Notes under the pieces: model-generated
What the model was told of the DNA's origin: nothing
Seen by the model: only the letters and a program-made list of their open reading frames with translations
Database searches by the model: none
Shown: piece after piece, positions 6,375 through 9,612 of the stretch
Layout of the letters: the number at the start of each line of letters is the position of its first letter
Position numbering within the stretch: the stretch's first letter is position 1
Program-made: the position numbers and the translations under genes
Source of the DNA: an uncultured Gemmatimonadota bacterium
Lineage (GTDB): Bacteria; Gemmatimonadota; Gemmatimonadetes; Gemmatimonadales; Gemmatimonadaceae
DNA: 9,612 nucleotides
NCBI GenBank assembly: GCA_903894655.1
Contig: CAITQY010000073.1
Coordinates: forward strand, 1 to 9,612
Direction of reading: 5' to 3'

Positions 6375-6438
6375 ACTGCCCGGTTGCGATCTCGGCTTGC
6401 GCAGGACACGAGGAGCGGGCGTGGGAGACCCGGGCAGT
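6375..6438. promoter_or_regulatory. Perfect 9-bp inverted repeat spanning the divergent intergenic region
   Basis: ACTGCCCGG (6375-6383) is exactly inverted as CCGGGCAGT (6430-6438), with 46 bases between the arms and arm centres 55 bp apart (about five helical turns). Both arms lie in the 124-bp gap between the divergent soxC and Cys/His-rich protein genes. The left arm is 11 bases from the soxC ATG, so in its leader RNA it could pair to form a long-looped hairpin near the start. As DNA, it could be two half-sites for a regulator of both directions. No convincing -35/-10 pair was found. Function is inferred only from symmetry and position. Confidence 0.35.
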
Positions 6439-6487
6439 CCAGACCGGCCTTCCGCAGCCAGCCGGCCTGAGGTACCGTTGGATAGGT

Positions 6488-6934
6488 ATGCGACGTCCCA
6501 TCTGGTACCGGGTCCTGATCAGCCTCTGGGCGGTCTGGTTCTCGACTGCGCTCATTGAGCCAGCCGGATTCTTTGCCTGTCGCATGCATTCGGGGATGGC
6601 CGTCACAACGGCAGCGCCCGTGAACGACGCGACGGACGCCGCGCACCACGATCACGCGGCCATGGCGGCGGCCACTGGGCAGTCGGTAACGAATTCGGCG
6701 GCACCCGCCGCAGAGCCCACCGATCCTGAGCAGGACGGGCATGCGTGCTGCACCTGCCTCGGCCAGTGCTCCGCCATGACCGCGGCCGTGGTCCCGCAGG
6801 TGGACATCACGATCGCGGAGCACCTCTCGCGCCAGACGAGCGCGGCCGCTGCCGTCGTCCTGTCGCGCATTCCGCTGCGGCCGGCGCACGCCTTGCCCTT
6901 CGCGAACGGCCCGCCGACACCGGTACGCGCCTAG
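6488..6934 (+). CDS. Small exported Cys/His/Met-rich protein, probable metal binding
   Basis: A 148-residue protein. ATG at 6488 is chosen because it gives an N-terminal signal or membrane anchor (M-R-R-P-I-W-Y then a hydrophobic run to ~29); the open frame extends upstream only as shadow of soxC. The mature part has spaced metal-ligand candidates: C31-R-M-H34 with M37, H53-H54-D-H56 with M59, then H85-A-C87-C88-T-C90-L-G-Q-C94 with M97. The tail R-P-A-H-A-L-P-F-A-N-G-P-P is a recurrent motif in small proteins of this kind that lie near TonB-dependent receptors, some annotated DUF2946-like; I recall this pattern rather than having searched it. A periplasmic copper or other soft-metal sensor, chaperone or buffer is plausible, but function is unproven. 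The gene is followed by a 195-bp leader and the receptor gene on the same strand. The only Shine-Dalgarno candidate (GGATAGG) is very close to the ATG. Confidence 0.8.
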   Translation: MRRPIWYRVLISLWAVWFSTALIEPAGFFACRMHSGMAVTTAAPVNDATDAAHHDHAAMAAATGQSVTNSAAPAAEPTDPEQDGHACCTCLGQCSAMTAAVVPQVDITIAEHLSRQTSAAAAVVLSRIPLRPAHALPFANGPPTPVRA

Positions 6935-6986
6935 GGCCTCTTCCGGCCCGCCGTACCCGCTCGTCCCTGCCGATTTCGACGCTGCG

Positions 6987-7049
6987 CGACTGCTCCCCCA
7001 GGGGACCGTCCGCGTGGGTCGCCCTCTCGCGTTGTTCCCGACTGCTCCC
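6987..7049. repeat. Direct repeat pair in the receptor leader region
   Basis: CGACTGCTCCC occurs exactly at 6987-6997 and 7039-7049, and the match extends to 13 of 14 bases. Starts are 52 bp apart, close to five helical turns. Both copies lie in the non-coding gap before the TonB-dependent receptor gene, so they may be two binding sites of one regulator. No family is recognised. Confidence 0.35.
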
Positions 7050-7053
7050 GCAC

Positions 7054-7063
7054 GGCGATCGCC
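7054..7063. repeat. Perfect 10-bp palindrome in the receptor leader region
   Basis: GGCGATCGCC is self-complementary over 10 bases and lies 5 bases after the second CGACTGCTCCC repeat, 67 bases before the receptor start codon. GCGATCGC-type palindromes are common in some high-GC genomes, so this may be background rather than an operator. Confidence 0.2.
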
Positions 7064-7095
7064 CTTGGCGTATCGCGGTGGTGGTTCGAGCGCGG

Positions 7096-7113
7096 GGAGA
7101 ATGCACGTTCTCC
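7096..7113 (+). promoter_or_regulatory. Inverted repeat just upstream of the TonB-dependent receptor start
   Basis: GGAGAA (7096-7101) and TTCTCC (7108-7113) are perfect inverse complements around TGCACG, ending 16 bases before the receptor ATG at 7130. It could be a repressor operator or an RNA hairpin controlling translation. No normal Shine-Dalgarno lies between it and the ATG; the only GGAGA is locked in the left arm. The A of the left arm also begins a 10-codon reading frame, ATG at 7101 to TGA at 7131-7133, whose stop overlaps the receptor start as ATGA. Confidence 0.4.
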
Positions 7114-7129
7114 TATCCCGATCCCGTTT

Positions 7130-9424
7130 ATGAAGCTCGCTACCCTGCTCGGCGCCCTCCTGGTCGCCGGCACCGCCGGTGCACAGACCCAGCCGCCCAA
7201 GCCCGTGGGCAAAGACTCCACCGGCCGAGACACCGTGACCACCCTCGGTGGCCTCCGCGTGACCGCCGATCGCGACACGCGCCCTGCCCTTACCCGCCTC
7301 ACCATGCCGGTGGGCGCCAGCATCACCGCCAAGCGCGTCGAAGAAACGATCAATCTCATGGACACGCCCGATGCGGTGAAATACCTGCCCAGCGTGTTCA
7401 TTCGGAAGCGCAACAACGGCGACACGCAGGCCGTGATGGGCACTCGCGTGTGGGGCGTCAGCTCGAGCGCGCGCAGCCTCGTGTTCGCCGACGGCGTGCC
7501 GCTGTCGGCGCTCATCGCCAACAACAACAACATCGGCGGACCGCGGTGGGGCCTGGTGGCGCCGGAAGAGATCGAGCGCGTCTCCATGATGTACGGCCCG
7601 TTCTCGGCGGCCTATCCGGGCAACTCGATGGGCGCGGTCATGGAGATCACGACGCGACTGCCCGACAAGTTCGAAGGCTCCGTCTCGCAGTCGCAGTCGC
7701 TGATGCCATTCGATCTGTATGGCACGAATACCACGTATGGCACATCGCAAACCTCCGCGCGTGTGGCCAACCGGTTCGGCAAGCTGACCGTGTCGCTCAG
7801 CGGCAACTATCAGGACAGCAAGGGGCAGCCACTCACCTACGTCACCGGCGCCACCTTTCCCGCCAACACCACCGGTGGATTCGCGGCCACCAACAAGCTC
7901 AATGGTGCCGCCAATGTGCTGGGCGCGACCGGACTCCTGCACACGCAGATGACGAACGCGAAGATCAAGCTCGCGTACGACATCACGCCGACGGTGCGTG
8001 CGGCGTATACGTACGGTTTCTGGCAGAATGATGCCGACGCCGGCGTGAACAGCTACCTCACGCGGGCCGGTGCCTCGAGCTACGCCGGACTGGCCGGCTT
8101 TGCGAGCGGCAACTACGGCCTGCTGCAGCAGCACAACGCGCAGAGCTTTTCACTGCGCACCGACACCAAGAAGGATTGGGACGTCGAAGTCGTTGGCACC
8201 AGCTATCGCATGGACACCGATCGCCAGCGCTTCTCCACGTCCGCGTCGGCGACGGCGCTGACGTTCGGCGACGCGGGTCGCGTGGCCGTGCTGTCGGGCA
8301 CCGGCTGGCGCACGGCTGATGTGAAGGCCGCGTGGCACAAGGGCGGCGCCACCGCCGCGCACACGGTGACGTTCGGCGCGCACATCGATCAGTACACGCT
8401 CGCGAACCCGACGTACAACACCGCCAATTGGCGGCTGTCGGACCCGGTGACGACCACGGTCGTATCGCAGGGCGACGGCAAGACGCGCACGGCCGCCCTG
8501 TGGGTGCAGGATCAGTGGCGCATTGCTCCGAAACTGCGTGTCACAGTGGGTGGACGCTACGAACAGTGGCGTGCCTTCGACGGCCTGAATGTGAACGGCA
8601 ACACGCGCGTGACGCAGAAGGACGTCGAGGCGACGCGTTTCTCCCCGAAAGCCATGCTCGGTTGGAACCTCGCGCCCGACTGGATGCTCACGGCATCGGT
8701 GGCCAAGGCGTATCGGTTCGCCACCGCGGCCGAGTTGTATCAGCTCGTCACGACCGGCGTGACGTTCACCTCGCCCGATCCCAATCTCAAGCCGGACAAC
8801 GTACTGGCCAGCGAGCTGCGCGTTGAACGCACGTTCGCGCGCAGCCGCGTGCAGCTCGCGTTATTCAACGATGATGTGCACGACGCCATCATCTCGCAGT
8901 TCCAGCCGCTCGTGCCGGGTTCACAGACGTTCTACTCGTACGTCTCGAACGTCGATCACGTGCGGGCGCGCGGTGCGGAATTGGTGGTGTCGGAACACGA
9001 CGTACTGGTGCGCGGACTCGAACTGTCGGGCAGCGCCACCTACCTCGACGCCCGCACGCTGGCCACCTCGGGGCGCGCCAGCGCGACCGCACCGGCCAAC
9101 GCGGCGATCGGCAAGCAGCTCCCGAACATTCCGGAGTGGCGCGCCAACTTCATCGCCACGTACCGTCCGGTGCCGAAGCTCGCCATCTCGCTGGGCGGTC
9201 GGTACAGCGATGCCGTGTGGACCACGCTCGACAACGCCGATGTGAACCCGAACGTGTATCAGGGATTCAGTGGCTGGTTCGTGGCGGATGCGCACGTGAA
9301 CTATCGAATCGGCACGCACATCTCAGCGTCGGTCGGCGCCGACAATCTGCTGAACCGGAAGTACTTCCTGTTTCATCCGTTCCCGCAGCGCACGTACTCG
9401 AGCAGCCTGAAGTACACCTTCTAG
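7130..9424 (+). CDS. TonB-dependent outer-membrane receptor
   Basis: A complete 764-residue receptor. The signal peptide M-K-L-A-T-L-L-G-A-L-L-V-A-G-T-A-G-A-Q ends near residue 19. A TonB-box-like segment follows (D-T-V-T-T-L-G-G-L-R-V-T-A, 34-46), then the plug (~60-176) with M-D-T-P-D-A-V-K-Y-L-P-S-V, F-A-D-G-V-P-L, P-E-E-I-E-R-V and M-Y-G-P-F-S-A-A-Y-P-G-N-S-M-G-A-V. A 22-strand barrel is expected from ~180 to the end, closing with G-A-D-N-L-L-N-R-K-Y-F and a terminal Phe (S-L-K-Y-T-F), the outer-membrane insertion signal. It lacks an N-terminal carboxypeptidase-like or signalling extension, so it is a simple transporter rather than a SusC or FecA type. It takes up a ligand across the outer membrane using TonB/ExbBD energy. 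The ligand cannot be read directly; the neighbouring Cys/His-rich protein and thioredoxin-like lipoprotein favour a metal or metallophore. Confidence 0.93.
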   Translation: MKLATLLGALLVAGTAGAQTQPPKPVGKDSTGRDTVTTLGGLRVTADRDTRPALTRLTMPVGASITAKRVEETINLMDTPDAVKYLPSVFIRKRNNGDTQAVMGTRVWGVSSSARSLVFADGVPLSALIANNNNIGGPRWGLVAPEEIERVSMMYGPFSAAYPGNSMGAVMEITTRLPDKFEGSVSQSQSLMPFDLYGTNTTYGTSQTSARVANRFGKLTVSLSGNYQDSKGQPLTYVTGATFPANTTGGFAATNKLNGAANVLGATGLLHTQMTNAKIKLAYDITPTVRAAYTYGFWQNDADAGVNSYLTRAGASSYAGLAGFASGNYGLLQQHNAQSFSLRTDTKKDWDVEVVGTSYRMDTDRQRFSTSASATALTFGDAGRVAVLSGTGWRTADVKAAWHKGGATAAHTVTFGAHIDQYTLANPTYNTANWRLSDPVTTTVVSQGDGKTRTAALWVQDQWRIAPKLRVTVGGRYEQWRAFDGLNVNGNTRVTQKDVEATRFSPKAMLGWNLAPDWMLTASVAKAYRFATAAELYQLVTTGVTFTSPDPNLKPDNVLASELRVERTFARSRVQLALFNDDVHDAIISQFQPLVPGSQTFYSYVSNVDHVRARGAELVVSEHDVLVRGLELSGSATYLDARTLATSGRASATAPANAAIGKQLPNIPEWRANFIATYRPVPKLAISLGGRYSDAVWTTLDNADVNPNVYQGFSGWFVADAHVNYRIGTHISASVGADNLLNRKYFLFHPFPQRTYSSSLKYTF

Positions 9425-9434
9425 CATTCCAACC

Positions 9435-9612
9435 ATGAAGACGTTCGTACGCGCGGGACTGTTCGCGCTGCTGACCGGTGTGTCCGTCTCGGCGTGCGAG
9501 CGTGACACCGCGCCGCGCGCACCGGCGCTCGGGGCGGCGGCGCCGGCGTTCACCGCCATGACGCTGGAGGGCGAGCCGGTCACACTGGCTGAGCTCTCCG
9601 GCAGCGTGGTGG
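9435..9612 (+). CDS. Thioredoxin-like (AhpC/TSA-TlpA type) lipoprotein, N-terminal part
   Basis: The gene begins 10 bases after the receptor stop and runs off the right edge, leaving 59 residues. The start M-K-T-F-V-R leads into a hydrophobic segment ending in a lipobox-like S-V-S-A-C (Cys21), so the protein is probably lipid-anchored and periplasm-facing. Residues 31-59 carry the opening pattern of the TlpA/ResA/AhpC-TSA superfamily: A-L-G-A-A-A-P-A-F-T-A-M-T-L-E-G-E-P-V-T-L-A-E-L-S-G-S-V-V, with the P-x-F and L-x-G landmarks. The expected CxxC active site lies just beyond the window, so it is unknown whether it is a thiol-disulfide oxidoreductase, an Sco-like copper chaperone or a peroxiredoxin relative. 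The tight spacing and shared strand indicate one operon with the receptor; a redox or metal-delivery helper is the natural inference. Confidence 0.8.
   Translation, partial: MKTFVRAGLFALLTGVSVSACERDTAPRAPALGAAAPAFTAMTLEGEPVTLAELSGSVV

Noticed and set aside
6935..7129. Cobalamin or other known riboswitch in the receptor leader
   Set aside because: I looked for the B12-box and the conserved cobalamin core segments that often precede TonB-dependent receptors and did not find them. Only repeats and a palindrome are visible; a covariance-model search would settle it.
6368..8134. Leftward open frame of 588 codons opposite the Cys/His-rich protein and receptor genes
   Set aside because: It covers two convincing rightward genes and their leader, is dominated by Arg/Gly/His, and has no signal peptide or recognisable motif.
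1..9612. Mobile elements, CRISPR, tRNA/rRNA, toxin-antitoxin or defence genes
   Set aside because: No transposase or integrase motifs, terminal inverted repeats, regular spacer-repeat arrays, tRNA-like cloverleafs or defence domains were recognised. Base composition looks uniform by eye, with no sign of a recent insertion.

Overview
The window is a compact piece of a high-GC (roughly 65%) bacterial chromosome. It holds ten protein-coding genes, two of them cut by the window ends, and no RNA genes, mobile elements, CRISPR arrays or phage genes. Several things suggest a Gemmatimonadota-type bacterium: a DUF4159 protein, many exported proteins with Ala-rich signal peptides, a SoxC-type sulfite dehydrogenase, a Cys/His-rich exported protein beside a TonB-dependent receptor, and the overall base composition. 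This assignment is inferred from gene style, not from a marker gene. The TonB-dependent receptor and the lipoproteins show a diderm envelope.

Left part (1-2734). The tail of a DUF4159 gene reads rightward and converges on leftward genes, with a small hairpin at 676-699 between them. The leftward genes here are a 443-residue exported protein of unknown function with one haem-binding CxxCH motif (693-2024) and a secreted NTF2/SnoaL-fold protein (2201-2734). The 176-bp gap between them holds an operator-like cluster of GAACGGA repeats.

Central part (2744-6363, all leftward). Read in transcription order, it encodes a Tat-exported SoxC-type molybdenum sulfite/sulfane dehydrogenase, a monohaem lipoprotein resembling the cytochrome domain of SoxD, and an NRAMP-superfamily transporter. 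After a short gap come an antibiotic-biosynthesis-monooxygenase-fold protein and the NTF2-like protein. The first three genes are tightly coupled (2-nt gap, then a 1-nt TAGTG overlap) and are almost certainly one operon. The dehydrogenase would oxidise sulfite or sulfane in the periplasm and pass electrons to the membrane-tethered cytochrome. The transporter lacks the usual NRAMP metal-site Asn and Met, so its substrate is uncertain and may be Mg2+.

Right part (6488-9612, all rightward, divergent from soxC). A 148-residue exported Cys/His/Met-rich protein is followed by a 195-bp leader rich in repeats, a complete 764-residue TonB-dependent receptor, and the start of a thioredoxin/AhpC-TSA-like lipoprotein that runs off the end. 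This looks like a metal (perhaps copper) or metallophore uptake and handling cassette; the ligand is inferred, not shown.

No strikingly new multi-gene system is evident. The best leads are the transporter with an atypical metal site, the minimal SoxCD-type module fused transcriptionally to it, the uncharacterised CxxCH protein, the Cys/His-rich protein/receptor/thioredoxin cassette, and several regulatory-looking repeats.
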